DNA from: Gammaproteobacteria bacterium
Lineage (GTDB): Bacteria; Pseudomonadota; Gammaproteobacteria; JAJFKG01
Length of the DNA: 64,000 nt
Assembly: GCA_021773335.1 (NCBI GenBank)
Contig: JAJFKG010000051.1
Location: 62,001 to 126,000 of the forward strand
Direction: 5' to 3'
Shown here: positions 26,934-35,727 of the stretch, one piece after another
How the letters are laid out: every line of letters begins with the position of its first letter
Numbering within the stretch: position 1 is the stretch's first letter
Notes under the pieces: generated by a model
What the model saw: only the letters and a program-made list of their open reading frames with translations
Databases searched by the model: none
Told to the model about the DNA's origin: nothing
Translations under genes and position numbers: made by a program

Positions 26934-27274
26934 AGTGTCTTAGTGCTCCAAACGCGAATAATAGCGCGCGTGTCGGAATACTACACCATTGCGATCGCCA
27001 CAGCAAAATCAGAGAATGCTTACATCTTTTCCCATGGTGATCTGTTACCTTATGCATCAGTTTGTAAATAATTGCTAAATAAATGATTGATTTAAGTCTA
27101 CGTACATGATACTAGTAAAGCGGTAACTCATTGAATAGCTTCCGAATTCTTGTTCGGCAAGCGAGCAAACACACGGACAGGGAAAGTCCTTTAACAACAA
27201 TAATTTTCTCGCCATATTTTCAGCGTTGGATTTTTTAAGCAACTCGGGTAACTGACGAAAATAAGGAGAAAGAA
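26934..27274. other. Divergent intergenic region mrdA / Sel1-repeat gene
   Basis: About 340 non-coding bases between two divergent starts. It must hold both promoters, but no convincing -35/-10 pair stands out. Close to the plus-strand gene there is a clear AAGGAG ribosome site (27263-27268). Reading frames that cross it lack ribosome sites and family features. Confidence 0.5.
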
Positions 27275-28426
27275 GTGAGCAAAGAAGATAGCCAAGGAGG
27301 GTATCGCCCACTTTATAAAGTGCTAACGCTGGGTGCGAATGAATACGCAATCCTTGATCGCGAATTGGCTAGTGAGCGGGCTAAGACCCACTTTGATGAA
27401 GCTATGCGTTTGATCACAAAAGTCACCTCACCAGAAAGTGAAGCAGATATCGCGCGTATTAATCACGAATTACTGATTGCCGTTGATTTTGGTTGCAAAG
27501 CAGCGCCTTACCAATTGGGGTTGCGTTACCTTGAGGGTAAAGCGGAGATGGGTAAAGCTGGGCGTCGTTTAGCGCGTCGACGTGCCAAAATCGATGAAGC
27601 TTTAGTGTTTTTCAAGATTGCCGCAGAGCGTGGACATGCCGAAGCGGCTTATCGTTTAGGTATTAGTTATGCGGGTTTGGGTGCTTATATTGATTTAGAG
27701 CGTATTATCAAAGTGAGCACATCTAAGTTAGATGCTGTTTCGCGTTGTGAATTGGCTGTGCGTTATTTGGATATTGCCATTGAGCAAGAGCATCCTGAAG
27801 CGATTGAAACCTTAGTCTTGGCTTATGCCTATGGGCGTGGGTATGTCGAAAAAAATTCCGACAAGTTTTTTCGTTTGTGTACACGTTTGATCCAGCGCGG
27901 CAATCAAGCGGTCGCTCTCGGTTTTGGAGCTTGGTTGGCAGGTATGACGGTTGAAGGTGAACAACCGTTAGAAGATGCTGTAACTATTCCACACAATACC
28001 ACATTGGCATTGGATTATTTGTTGATGGCGGCGCGCGGTACTGAACTTGAAATAGCACAGCACGCTTTGTTTCTTATTTGCCGTGGTTTAGAGCGCGGTG
28101 TTTGGGAAGCTGAGTGTAAACAGGGACGCCTGAAAGCCAAGCTAAACGAAGATGCTTTAAATGGCAATCAACCACTTGCATTTTACCTAACATGGTATTC
28201 ATTGCCTCTTGAAAAACGTATGATTTTTCCGAGCTTGATGAAAGGACATGAATTTCCACAGTTTGAAATGCTAGTCAAACCGAGTGAAGAAAACGCAATT
28301 TATTACTTAGAAGCATCACTCAAAGGTTGTCATGCGGATGTCACTAAAGCTGCACGTGCGATTTCTGCGCAAGTGTTTAATGGTTATATTAAAACGTTAC
28401 ATGAAGTAGAAGAGAGCACTGTCTAA
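27275..28426 (+). CDS. Sel1-like repeat protein
   Basis: A 383-residue soluble helical protein. Two or three Sel1/TPR-like repeats are visible: KAAPYQLGLRYLEG (about 73-86), AAERGHAEAAYRLGISYAGLG (about 115-135) and AIEQEHPEAIETLVLAYAYGRG (about 170-191). The rest looks alpha-helical without a known domain. There is no signal peptide or membrane segment. Sel1 repeats bind other proteins; in Legionella and Coxiella such proteins are often tied to host interaction. The GTG start at 27275 is supported by AAGGAG 6 bases before it. The gene breaks the conserved rlmH-mrdA neighbourhood on the opposite strand and overlaps the rlmH 3' end by 4 bases. Function unknown. Confidence 0.75.
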   Translation: MSKEDSQGGYRPLYKVLTLGANEYAILDRELASERAKTHFDEAMRLITKVTSPESEADIARINHELLIAVDFGCKAAPYQLGLRYLEGKAEMGKAGRRLARRRAKIDEALVFFKIAAERGHAEAAYRLGISYAGLGAYIDLERIIKVSTSKLDAVSRCELAVRYLDIAIEQEHPEAIETLVLAYAYGRGYVEKNSDKFFRLCTRLIQRGNQAVALGFGAWLAGMTVEGEQPLEDAVTIPHNTTLALDYLLMAARGTELEIAQHALFLICRGLERGVWEAECKQGRLKAKLNEDALNGNQPLAFYLTWYSLPLEKRMIFPSLMKGHEFPQFEMLVKPSEENAIYYLEASLKGCHADVTKAARAISAQVFNGYIKTLHEVEESTV

Positions 28427-28893
28427 GCACGATGGTATGGGTGGTTGTTGAGAATACTCCACGCACGATAGAGTTGTTCTGCAATCACAATGCGCACCAT
28501 GGGATGGGGCAACGTTAACGGTGATAACGACCATTGGTGAGCTGCTATTTCGTTAATCATGGAAGCGATACCGTCTGCGCCTCCCACAATCAAACTAATA
28601 TCTCGACCATCCATTTGCCACTCGGCTAAGCGTTTCGCGAGAGTTGCGGTATCCCACGCTTGGCCATGCTCATCAAGCACAATAATTTGGCTGCCTTTGG
28701 GAATGGCCGCGCTAATGAGTTTAGCTTCTTGTTCGCGTAGTTGCTCGACGCTACTGTTGTTTGTGCGTTTGGCTGCGGCTATTTCGCGGAGGTGTAAGCG
28801 GCACTCTTTGGGCAGGCGCTTGACATATTCTTGAAAGCCTTGATTAACCCAGTCTGGCATACGCTTACCGACAGCAAGCAAGTGAATATTCAT
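28423..28893 (-). CDS. rlmH: 23S rRNA pseudouridine-1915 N3-methyltransferase RlmH
   Basis: A 156-residue SPOUT methyltransferase that methylates pseudouridine 1915 of 23S rRNA in assembled 70S ribosomes. The N-terminus MNIHLLAVGKRMPDWV, the LDEHGQAWDTA segment and the SAM-knot region SLIVGGADG plus the tail SILNNHPYHRA are typical, and length matches E. coli (155). The frame is open to 28947, but the ATG at 28893 gives the standard N-terminus. It directly follows rsfS, 14 bases apart. Confidence 0.96.
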   Translation of the reverse strand: MNIHLLAVGKRMPDWVNQGFQEYVKRLPKECRLHLREIAAAKRTNNSSVEQLREQEAKLISAAIPKGSQIIVLDEHGQAWDTATLAKRLAEWQMDGRDISLIVGGADGIASMINEIAAHQWSLSPLTLPHPMVRIVIAEQLYRAWSILNNHPYHRA

Positions 28894-28907
28894 GCAAGTA
28901 GACTCGT

Positions 28908-29300
28908 TTATGCTTCTTTTTCGCGTAATTGTTCGGTCATATTCCAAAGTTTTTCTAAGTCATAAAATTCGCGTGCTTGTGGCAACATGATATGGACGAC
29001 AATATGGTTGAGATCGACGAGAATCCAATCGCCGCTATTTTCGCCTTCAGTGCCCAGCGGCTGGATGTTGTTCTCTTTGACTTTTTGGATCAATTTATCA
29101 GCTAAAGCTTTAACGTGACGATTGGAGGTACCGCTACAAATCAGCATGCAATCGGTTACGGCAGTTAAGTGGCGGACATCAATGACTTTGATATCGACTG
29201 CTTTGAGGTCTTCTAAGGCATCGATAACGATTTGTTTTAACGCGTCAGTTTGCACATCAAGAGGTGCTTGTGGAGGAGTGCTTTCATCATTACTGGACAT
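28908..29300 (-). CDS. rsfS: Ribosome silencing factor RsfS
   Basis: About 130 residues. RsfS binds ribosomal protein L14 and keeps the subunits apart in starvation. The core has DIKVIDVRHLTAVTDCMLIC, GTSNRHVKALAD, GDWILVDLNHIVVHIM and REFYDLEKLW, the normal RsfS signature. The ATG at 29300 is chosen for its AGGAAG ribosome site; the longer frame from 29345 would overlap nadD. It follows nadD and precedes rlmH, as in E. coli. Confidence 0.96.
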   Translation of the reverse strand: MSSNDESTPPQAPLDVQTDALKQIVIDALEDLKAVDIKVIDVRHLTAVTDCMLICSGTSNRHVKALADKLIQKVKENNIQPLGTEGENSGDWILVDLNHIVVHIMLPQAREFYDLEKLWNMTEQLREKEA

Positions 29301-29308
29301 AGTTCTTC

Positions 29309-29956
29309 CTATTTGTACAGAGAATGGCGAAGAATATAGCCCCAAACGCCTTCTGGCAAGTATTCTTGCGGATTTTGACCGTTTTTTATCTGGGTGCGTA
29401 TCTCAGTCGATGCGATATCGATAGGCGGCAATTCGACTAAGAGAATGCTGCCTGCGGGATTAGCCGCGATGGCTGTATAATCTGTGCTAAAACGCTGGTG
29501 CACTGATTGTGGCAACTTATCTCTTTTTTCAAGGTCATAACCGGGTCTTACCACCACAATCAAATGGGCTAGCTCAGGAATTGTTTGCCAATCCTGCCAT
29601 TGTGGTAATTGCAATAAATTGTCAGCCCCCATGATAAAGCATAAGGATTGTGTGGTGCCGAATTCTTGGCGAAAACGCTTGAGCGTTGAGCACGTATACA
29701 TGGGGGTTTTGGCGTCGAGTTCGCGTGTATCGATGCCCAAGCCAGGGTGATGATTGGTAGCAATTTTCAACATTGCCAAGCGGTGTTCACAGCTTGCGAG
29801 CGCAGCGCCTTTGAGTATGGGGCGTTGACAAGGCAATAGCCGCACCTCTTGCAGACCCAATTTGCGATAGAGTTCATCGGCAACTTGGATATGGCCTTTA
29901 TGTACGGGATCAAATGTCCCACCGAGTATACCGATGGCTGGGGTTGGCTTGTTCAT
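29309..29956 (-). CDS. nadD: Nicotinate-nucleotide adenylyltransferase NadD
   Basis: A 215-residue nucleotidyltransferase of NAD synthesis that joins ATP to nicotinate mononucleotide. The Rossmann-like motif GGTFDPVHKGH (residues 12-22) and the C-terminal ASTEIRTQIKNG (I-S-S-T-x-I-R type) are clear, together with FIMGADNLLQLPQW. It starts a short run nadD-rsfS-rlmH on the minus strand. A toxin-antitoxin pair now lies between it and holA. Confidence 0.96.
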   Translation of the reverse strand: MNKPTPAIGILGGTFDPVHKGHIQVADELYRKLGLQEVRLLPCQRPILKGAALASCEHRLAMLKIATNHHPGLGIDTRELDAKTPMYTCSTLKRFRQEFGTTQSLCFIMGADNLLQLPQWQDWQTIPELAHLIVVVRPGYDLEKRDKLPQSVHQRFSTDYTAIAANPAGSILLVELPPIDIASTEIRTQIKNGQNPQEYLPEGVWGYILRHSLYK

Positions 29957-30021
29957 TGGGTGTGTTCACATTCCTGTACGGAGGATTATATCCGCTTGAT
30001 TATAAATTAAAAAAAATACAC

Positions 30022-30074
30022 TTGTAAAATATGCCATTTATGTCTATTATGTTATTAAAGTAATTTATGTACAT
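30022..30074 (+). promoter_or_regulatory. Promoter and likely operator of the toxin-antitoxin pair
   Basis: A TTGTAA -35 box (30022-30027), a 17-base spacer and a TATTAT -10 box (30045-30050). Downstream lies the palindrome ATGTACAT (30067-30074), which includes TGTACA, the core of YefM-YoeB operators. The motif ATTTATGT occurs twice (30036-30043 and 30063-30070), a likely second half-site. Confidence 0.6.
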
Positions 30075-30088
30075 TTTAGGGTGTCATT

Positions 30089-30337
30089 ATGTTGTATGTG
30101 AGCACAGTAGAAGCCAGAGAACAGTTAGCGGAATTAGTAAATCAGGCAAGCTATGGAAAAGAGCGCGTGATTATCAAACGACATGGACGCGGTGTCGCCG
30201 CGATAGTATCTCTTGACGATTTAAAATTACTGCAAACGTTAGAAGATGCTACAGATATTAAAGAAGCTTTAATCGCCAGGGAGGAGATAGAGCAAACAGG
30301 AGGAATTCGCTGGGGTGATTTAAAACAAGAAAAATAA
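30089..30337 (+). CDS. Phd/YefM family antitoxin
   Basis: An 82-residue type II antitoxin. The N-terminal DNA-binding half shows the YefM/Phd signature (STVEAREQLAELVNQAS, then VIIKRHGRGVAAIVSLDD at about 27-44). The C-terminal 35 residues are acidic and would wrap the toxin. It represses its own operon and neutralises the RelE-like partner, which starts 19 bases later. The pair is inserted, on the opposite strand, between nadD and holA. Confidence 0.9.
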   Translation: MLYVSTVEAREQLAELVNQASYGKERVIIKRHGRGVAAIVSLDDLKLLQTLEDATDIKEALIAREEIEQTGGIRWGDLKQEK

Positions 30338-30356
30338 TAACAACAACGAGTCGTCT

Positions 30357-30623
30357 ATGGCTTATGAAATAATTTTTTCGTCTCGCGCGGCGAAGCAATT
30401 TAGAAAACTGCCTAAAACTCTGCGCAAACGCATCGCCGAACCCATTGATGGTTTGGTTGATAAAGCACGCCCACATGGCGTGAAAAAACCTTCACATCAG
30501 CATAATTTATATCGCTTAAGAGTCGGTGATTATCGTGTTGTCTACGAAATAAAAGATAAACAACTACGTATTTTAGTGCTTGTAATAGCAGGCCGTGCGG
30601 AAATTTATAAACGCTTTTTATGA
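30357..30623 (+). CDS. RelE/ParE family toxin
   Basis: An 88-residue RelE-superfamily toxin, probably a ribosome-dependent mRNA endonuclease. The helical start (AAKQFRKLPKTLRKRIAEPI) is followed by the RelE beta-sheet core LYRLRVGDYRVVYEI and LVLVIAGRAEIYK. Basic residues R53, R55, R60 and R80 and Y84 fill the positions used by RelE for mRNA binding and cleavage; ParE-type gyrase toxins look similar but usually lack this set. It is intact, so the module may still be active. Confidence 0.88.
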   Translation: MAYEIIFSSRAAKQFRKLPKTLRKRIAEPIDGLVDKARPHGVKKPSHQHNLYRLRVGDYRVVYEIKDKQLRILVLVIAGRAEIYKRFL

Positions 30624-30696
30624 AGCAGCACAGATTAACTAAAAACAATGGACATGCTTACACGAGCTATTGCTCGTTAATATTAATATGATCAAA

Positions 30697-30756
30697 CGTG
30701 GGGACTTTTTTTCGAGGGTCACGCGAGCTTGCGAGCGCGAGAAAAAAGCCCCCACG
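30697..30756. repeat. Long hairpin after the toxin gene
   Basis: The arm 30697-30714 (CGTGGGGAC then T7) pairs with 30738-30756 (CGAG, A6, then GCCCCCACG), with a few mismatches. The loop holds another small GC dyad. It lies between the convergent toxin and holA genes and carries T-runs for both strands, so it could end transcription both ways or be a small palindromic element. A smaller dyad ACGAG/CTCGT lies at 30662-30677. Confidence 0.6.
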
Positions 30757-30842
30757 ACAGACTCCCGAAGTTTGCTCTCATTTATGCTTGTCTGACTTGA
30801 CTTCATCAATAAAGCCTTTGACAAGACGAGGGTCGCTTACAC

Positions 30843-31874
30843 CTATGCCGCTGCTTGTGGCCGCGGACGCTTGGTGCGAGCTAACGCCAGAGCTAGACGT
30901 TGCAATTCATCCCAGGCATTACCTGCTTGATTACCTTTAATAATGCTATCGATTTTTGTAGCTTGTTGTAACATGCTTTGCAGACGCTTGAGCGAGTGCG
31001 TTTGCAGGGCGCGTTTAATCAATGGGCGGCGTTTTTCCCAAATATATTGACTACGCATCGCAGCATCGATGCTTTGCTCTTGGTGTGCGACAAACGCCAT
31101 TTTAGCTAGAGCGCGAATTTCACGTGCGAGCGCCCATAATACCACTGGTGCAGCGGTACCTTCGCCTTCAAGGCCTTGTATAATACGCATTACACCGGCT
31201 TGATCGCCTTGCAGAGCGGTATCTGCCAAGTTAAATACATCATAGCGTGCGCTATTGGCAACGGCGGCGGCTACTTGCTCATGACTGAGCTTACCTTCGC
31301 CGTAGAGTAGGCGTAGCTTTTCAATTTCTTGAGCGCAGGCAAGCAAATTACCTTCAGTACGCTCACTGATTAATTGCGTACTGGCGAGGTCTGCTTGCAA
31401 GCCAGCCTGACGCATGCGTTGTGCGATCCAACGTGGTAATTGTGCGGCATTGATTGGCCATGCTTGGACAAGTACACTGGCTTTTTCAAGTGTCTTAAAC
31501 CATTTGGTTTTTTGTGTGCTAGATTCAATTTTGCCAGCAATGATTAAAAGTAGTTTGTCTTGCGGCGGATTTTCGGTGTAAGTGACCAAGGCTTTACGCC
31601 CGGCATCGCCAGGGTTACCGCTGGGGATATGCAATTCTAACAGTTGTTGTTCACTAAATAAGGATAAGGCATTGGCACTTGCTAATAATTGCTGCCAATC
31701 AAATCCTGTTTCTACGACGAAGCGTTGACGTTCGATGAAGCCTTGTTTGACTGCTTGCTGGCGAATAGTATCACTGGTTTCTTGAACTTGCAGCGGTTCG
31801 TCACCACACACGATATAAATACTTGCCAATGGCTGCTTTAAATGTTGTTCGAGTTGCTCGATACGCAGTTTCAT
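30843..31874 (-). CDS. holA: DNA polymerase III subunit delta
   Basis: A 343-residue delta subunit of the clamp loader, which opens the sliding clamp. N-terminal CGDEPLQVQE (about 23-32), the LSLFSEQQLLELHIPSG strand-loop and the C-terminal helical collar domain (about 210-335) follow the HolA pattern. The start overlaps lptE by 4 bases, as in related genomes. Confidence 0.94.
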   Translation of the reverse strand: MKLRIEQLEQHLKQPLASIYIVCGDEPLQVQETSDTIRQQAVKQGFIERQRFVVETGFDWQQLLASANALSLFSEQQLLELHIPSGNPGDAGRKALVTYTENPPQDKLLLIIAGKIESSTQKTKWFKTLEKASVLVQAWPINAAQLPRWIAQRMRQAGLQADLASTQLISERTEGNLLACAQEIEKLRLLYGEGKLSHEQVAAAVANSARYDVFNLADTALQGDQAGVMRIIQGLEGEGTAAPVVLWALAREIRALAKMAFVAHQEQSIDAAMRSQYIWEKRRPLIKRALQTHSLKRLQSMLQQATKIDSIIKGNQAGNAWDELQRLALALARTKRPRPQAAA

Positions 31875-32461
31875 TGTGCTGATTTAGCGCGTGGTTGCTT
31901 GGCAGCATTAGTCGTGATTTTTTGCTGGCTTTTTAATTTGGCTGTTGCTTCTGGTGAACTAAGTTGCATTAACAACATGCGCACAGCGGTTTCTTGCATT
32001 TGATTTTGTGTTGTTGTTTTTTGATCGCTACTTGCCAGCATTTGATCGGCTTGAATTTCGATATTGCGTGGTGGTACTTCGATAGTTTGTACAGGCAATA
32101 GCACACGACCTTTGGCATCAAGCATTTGATAGTTGACGGTGTAATACATGATGAATTGGCGTATCTGGGCATTACCACCAACAGCCTGTTCATGTTCACG
32201 GAAATTAGTGCTCATAATAACAAGTGTGTAGGGGGTATCGTCAGGGTTGTTAACTACCTTTACGTTGGCGTATTGCAAAGCATCACGTAATGATTTACCA
32301 AAGGTGCTATAAGGTTGGCTGGTTTGGATATACACTTTGTCAAAAGGCAGTTCTTTTGTTCCCTCCGGACCCGCGCCACGCAAATGAAAGCCACATGCAC
32401 TTAGAAAGCTGGTAAGCAATATAACGATAAAAAAAGTGCAGCGGCGTGTGAATAAGGGCAC
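31871..32461 (-). CDS. lptE: LPS-assembly lipoprotein LptE
   Basis: A 196-residue outer-membrane lipoprotein that plugs the LptD barrel and helps insert LPS. The signal sequence ends in a lipobox LSACGFHLRG (Cys near residue 23), and the GFHLRG start is typical of LptE. Middle strands such as YTVNYQMLDAKG agree. The C-terminal tail (about 150-196) is long, Gln/Lys-rich and probably disordered. It lies between leuS and holA, its conserved place. Confidence 0.93.
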   Translation of the reverse strand: MPLFTRRCTFFIVILLTSFLSACGFHLRGAGPEGTKELPFDKVYIQTSQPYSTFGKSLRDALQYANVKVVNNPDDTPYTLVIMSTNFREHEQAVGGNAQIRQFIMYYTVNYQMLDAKGRVLLPVQTIEVPPRNIEIQADQMLASSDQKTTTQNQMQETAVRMLLMQLSSPEATAKLKSQQKITTNAAKQPRAKSAQ

Positions 32462-32485
32462 GTTTAAACTCCTAACTAAATAGCG

Positions 32486-34987
32486 TTACGCAACGACGAT
32501 ATTGACTAATTTACCAGGGACAATAATCACTTTCTTACAGTCTTTATCAGCAACAAAGCGTTGAACGTTGCTATCCGTCAATGCACTTTGACGGATAGCG
32601 TCGTCATCAGCATCGTTGGCAATTTCAATGTGGCCACGTAATTTGCCATTAACTTGTACCACTAACTTAACTGTGTCTGTTTTCAACGCTTCGGTCGCCA
32701 CCTTTGGCCAGGATGCAACCACGATTAAGTCGCCATATTCCAACTCTCGCCATAAGACTTGGGTCATATGAGGTGTTATCGGTGCTAATAAACGTAATAG
32801 GATACTACAGCCCTCATGTGCAATGGCTTTTTGTGCCTCATCGTAATTCTCTTGTTTAACAGTTTCCGCCAGACGATAGAGACTGTTTAATATTTTCATA
32901 CTTGCTGAGACGACGGTGTTAAATTGCAAACGGTCGGTGTCAAAACGCGCTTGTTTCAAAACTTGGTGAATCTCGCGGCGCAAGGCGACGGTATTGCTAT
33001 CCGTTTGACTCCAATCGATGGTACAAGAAGAACCGCATTTCATTGCTGAATTACAGGATTTAATAATTTCTTGATGGCTATGAGCATAAGCCCAAAGGCG
33101 CTTCAAAAATCGGTGTGCTCCTTCGACACCACTGTCAGACCATTCTAATGATTGATCTGGCGGTGCGGCAAACATCATAAATAAACGCACGGTGTCAGCA
33201 CCATATTTGTTGAGCAATGGCTGTGGATCGACGGTATTGCCTTTGGATTTAGACATTTTGGCGCCATCTTTTAAGACCATGCCTTGTGTGAGCAGGCGTG
33301 TGAAAGGTTCATCAGAATTAAGCAAGCCTAAATCACGCATCGCTTTATGAAAAAAGCGTGCATACAACAGATGCATGACTGCATGTTCGGTGCCACCAAT
33401 ATAGTAATCTACAGGAGTCCAATATTTTGCGCGGTCATCTAGCATAGATTTCTTTTGGCCCTTACACGCAAAGCGTGCGTAATACCAGGATGATTCGATA
33501 AAGGTATCAAAGGTATCTGTTTCGCGCGTGGCTTTGCCATTACACTGTGGGCAAGTGGTTGCATAGAATTCAGGCATGGATTTTAGTGGTGATGTGTGTC
33601 CGCTGAAGGTAATATCTTCGGGTAGCTCAACTGGCAAGTCTTTTTCTGCAACGGGTACTGTGCCACACTTGTCACAATTAATCATTGGAATAGGCGTTCC
33701 CCAAAAACGTTGGCGCGAAACACCCCAGTCACGCAAGCGGTAATGCGTCTGCTTGCTGCCTTTCTTGTTATCCACTAAATAATTGGCGATGGCGGCAAAC
33801 GCTTCTTCTGAGCTTAAGTTATCGAATTCACCGGAATTTATTAACACGCCGTGTTCGGTAAAGGCTGCTTTTTTAAGGTTACATTCAGATGCATCGCCAT
33901 GTGGTTGAATAACTTGTTTGATTGGCAATTTATATTTTTTTGCAAACTCATAATCACGTTGGTCATGTGCGGGCACTGACATCACTGCACCACTGCCATA
34001 TTCGCTTAATACGAAATTGGCAACCCATACTGGCATTTCATCACCAGTAATTGGATGGATAGCTTTGAAGCCGGTATCAATACCTTTCTTATCCATAGTG
34101 GCAATAACTGCTTCAGCGACCATGATGTTTTTGCATTCATCTAGAAATGTCTGTAATTTTTTATTTTTTTGTGCGGCCTTGAGGGCAAGTGGATGTTCGG
34201 CTGCAATCGCTAGATAAGTCGAACCGAGCAATGTGTCTTGGCGTGTTGTAAAGACTTCAACAGTTTGGCCCTCACCTTTGATTTGGAAATCAATACATAC
34301 CCCATGTGAGCGTCCAATCCAATGCCGTTGCATGGTTTTGACTTGCTCCGGCCAATTTTCTAACTTATCTAAATCTGCCAATAATTCATCGGCGTAGTCT
34401 GTGATTTTTAAAAACCATTGTGGAATTTCGCGACGTTCGACAAGCGCTCCTGAGCGCCAGCCACGTCCATCGATGACCTGTTCATTGGCCAATACAGTTT
34501 GATCAACAGGGTCCCAGTTGACGATAGCATTTTTTTTATAAACTAAACCTTTTTCAAAAAGTTTAATGAAGAACCACTGCTCCCAACGATAATAGCTAGG
34601 TTTACACGTAGTAAGCTCACGGCTCCAATCATAGGCAAATCCCAGGCGTTTGAATTGCGTGCGCATGGTTTCTATATTGGCATAGGTCCATTTAGCCGGT
34701 GCAACATTATTTTTGATGGCAGCATTTTCTGCAGGTAAACCAAAAGCGTCCCAACCAATAGGTTGTAAGACATTTTTACCCAACATACGTTGGTAACGAG
34801 AGATAGTATCGCCGATCGTATAGTTACGCACGTGCCCCATATGGAGGTGGCCACTGGGGTAAGGAAACATGCATAAGCAATAGAATTTTTCTTTGCTTAA
34901 ATCTTCGTTAACATTAAAGGTGCGTTGCTCTTCCCAAAGCTGCTGTATTTGTGTTTCAATAAGCTCGGGATCGTAATTTACGTCCAT
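32486..34987 (-). CDS. leuS: Leucyl-tRNA synthetase
   Basis: An 833-residue class Ia aminoacyl-tRNA synthetase. The HIGH-type motif is [12 protein letters not shown] (near residue 49), the editing domain contains [14 protein letters not shown], the zinc finger shows CDKCGTVP and CPQCNG, and the KMSKS motif is AKMSKSKGN. The C-terminal anticodon and tRNA-binding region ends [15 protein letters not shown]. Slightly shorter than E. coli (860). First gene of leuS-lptE-holA on minus. Confidence 0.98.
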   Translation of the reverse strand: MDVNYDPELIETQIQQLWEEQRTFNVNEDLSKEKFYCLCMFPYPSGHLHMGHVRNYTIGDTISRYQRMLGKNVLQPIGWDAFGLPAENAAIKNNVAPAKWTYANIETMRTQFKRLGFAYDWSRELTTCKPSYYRWEQWFFIKLFEKGLVYKKNAIVNWDPVDQTVLANEQVIDGRGWRSGALVERREIPQWFLKITDYADELLADLDKLENWPEQVKTMQRHWIGRSHGVCIDFQIKGEGQTVEVFTTRQDTLLGSTYLAIAAEHPLALKAAQKNKKLQTFLDECKNIMVAEAVIATMDKKGIDTGFKAIHPITGDEMPVWVANFVLSEYGSGAVMSVPAHDQRDYEFAKKYKLPIKQVIQPHGDASECNLKKAAFTEHGVLINSGEFDNLSSEEAFAAIANYLVDNKKGSKQTHYRLRDWGVSRQRFWGTPIPMINCDKCGTVPVAEKDLPVELPEDITFSGHTSPLKSMPEFYATTCPQCNGKATRETDTFDTFIESSWYYARFACKGQKKSMLDDRAKYWTPVDYYIGGTEHAVMHLLYARFFHKAMRDLGLLNSDEPFTRLLTQGMVLKDGAKMSKSKGNTVDPQPLLNKYGADTVRLFMMFAAPPDQSLEWSDSGVEGAHRFLKRLWAYAHSHQEIIKSCNSAMKCGSSCTIDWSQTDSNTVALRREIHQVLKQARFDTDRLQFNTVVSASMKILNSLYRLAETVKQENYDEAQKAIAHEGCSILLRLLAPITPHMTQVLWRELEYGDLIVVASWPKVATEALKTDTVKLVVQVNGKLRGHIEIANDADDDAIRQSALTDSNVQRFVADKDCKKVIIVPGKLVNIVVA

Positions 34988-35039
34988 ATTTTGTCGTGGC
35001 CTGTGTCGTATAACCCTATGTCGTATAACTAGGATGCGT

Positions 35040-35067
35040 AGGATAACGCTTTAATTAAAATGTGCAA
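35040..35067 (-). promoter_or_regulatory. Candidate leuS promoter
   Basis: On the minus strand TTGCAC (35062-35067), a 16-base spacer and TATCCT (35040-35045) make a plausible sigma-70 promoter about 55 bases ahead of leuS. The leader holds two direct copies of TGTCGTATAAC (35004-35014, 35019-35029), and a 7-base inverted repeat AACGCTT/AAGCGTT overlaps the promoter. Confidence 0.45.
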
Positions 35068-35119
35068 GCGTTTTGAGTTAAATTTGAACTATTATTGACC
35101 GATTTTAAGGGAGGTTTTT

Positions 35120-35659
35120 GTGCGAGATTCTAGTAATGAACCAAACAAGAAAAAGTCAGCATCTGCACGTGATAAAGAGGCGCAAGGTTATGAAACCATG
35201 ATGTCACGCGTACACGATGCTCTAGAACACTTTGATAAAAAAGCAGAGCCTGTATTACAGGATTTAGTCGATCAAGCTAAACGAAAAGCGGTCGAACTTG
35301 AAGAGTTAACGGAAGATGAAGCTGAGAAAGTTTCTGCATTTTTATTGCGGGATTTGCAGCATGCTGCAAATTTTTTGCGTGACACGCGTAAAGGCTTAGC
35401 TGATTGGCTATATTTCGATTGGCAATTACTCGAAGATAAACTATGGGATATGTTTAATAAGGTTGCTGACCGTACGCGTATTGAGTTATTAGAGTTCGAT
35501 ATCGATCTCAGGCATGGACTTGAATACCATGGTGGTGAAGTAACTGGCCCAGGTACTTTAAAGTGTGAAAGCTGTGGTGAAACAGTGCAGTATCATAAAG
35601 TTGAAGTTATCCAGCCTTGCGAACAATGTCACCATAAAATCTTTCAGCGTCTTGCATAA
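35120..35659 (+). CDS. Zinc-ribbon protein, YbeL/DUF1451 family
   Basis: A 179-residue acidic helical protein. The first 120 residues are helical (AKRKAVELEELTEDEAEKVSAF). The C-terminal zinc ribbon has two Cys pairs, CESCGE and CEQCHH, around residues 151-172. In E. coli the ybeL homologue is also a neighbour of leuS, on the opposite strand, as here. Function is not known. The GTG start at 35120 is set by a strong AGGGAGG site. Confidence 0.87.
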   Translation: MRDSSNEPNKKKSASARDKEAQGYETMMSRVHDALEHFDKKAEPVLQDLVDQAKRKAVELEELTEDEAEKVSAFLLRDLQHAANFLRDTRKGLADWLYFDWQLLEDKLWDMFNKVADRTRIELLEFDIDLRHGLEYHGGEVTGPGTLKCESCGETVQYHKVEVIQPCEQCHHKIFQRLA

Positions 35660-35727
35660 TGGATTGACACATAGTGTTGGTTTTTTTGCTATAAAAATGC
35701 GCCTAAATTAGCTAAGGAGCGGCTTCA

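Noticed and set aside
27075..27350. Minus-strand 91-codon frame upstream of mrdA
   Set aside because: It overlaps the start of the Sel1-repeat gene, lacks a ribosome site and has Cys/Leu composition typical of a chance frame.
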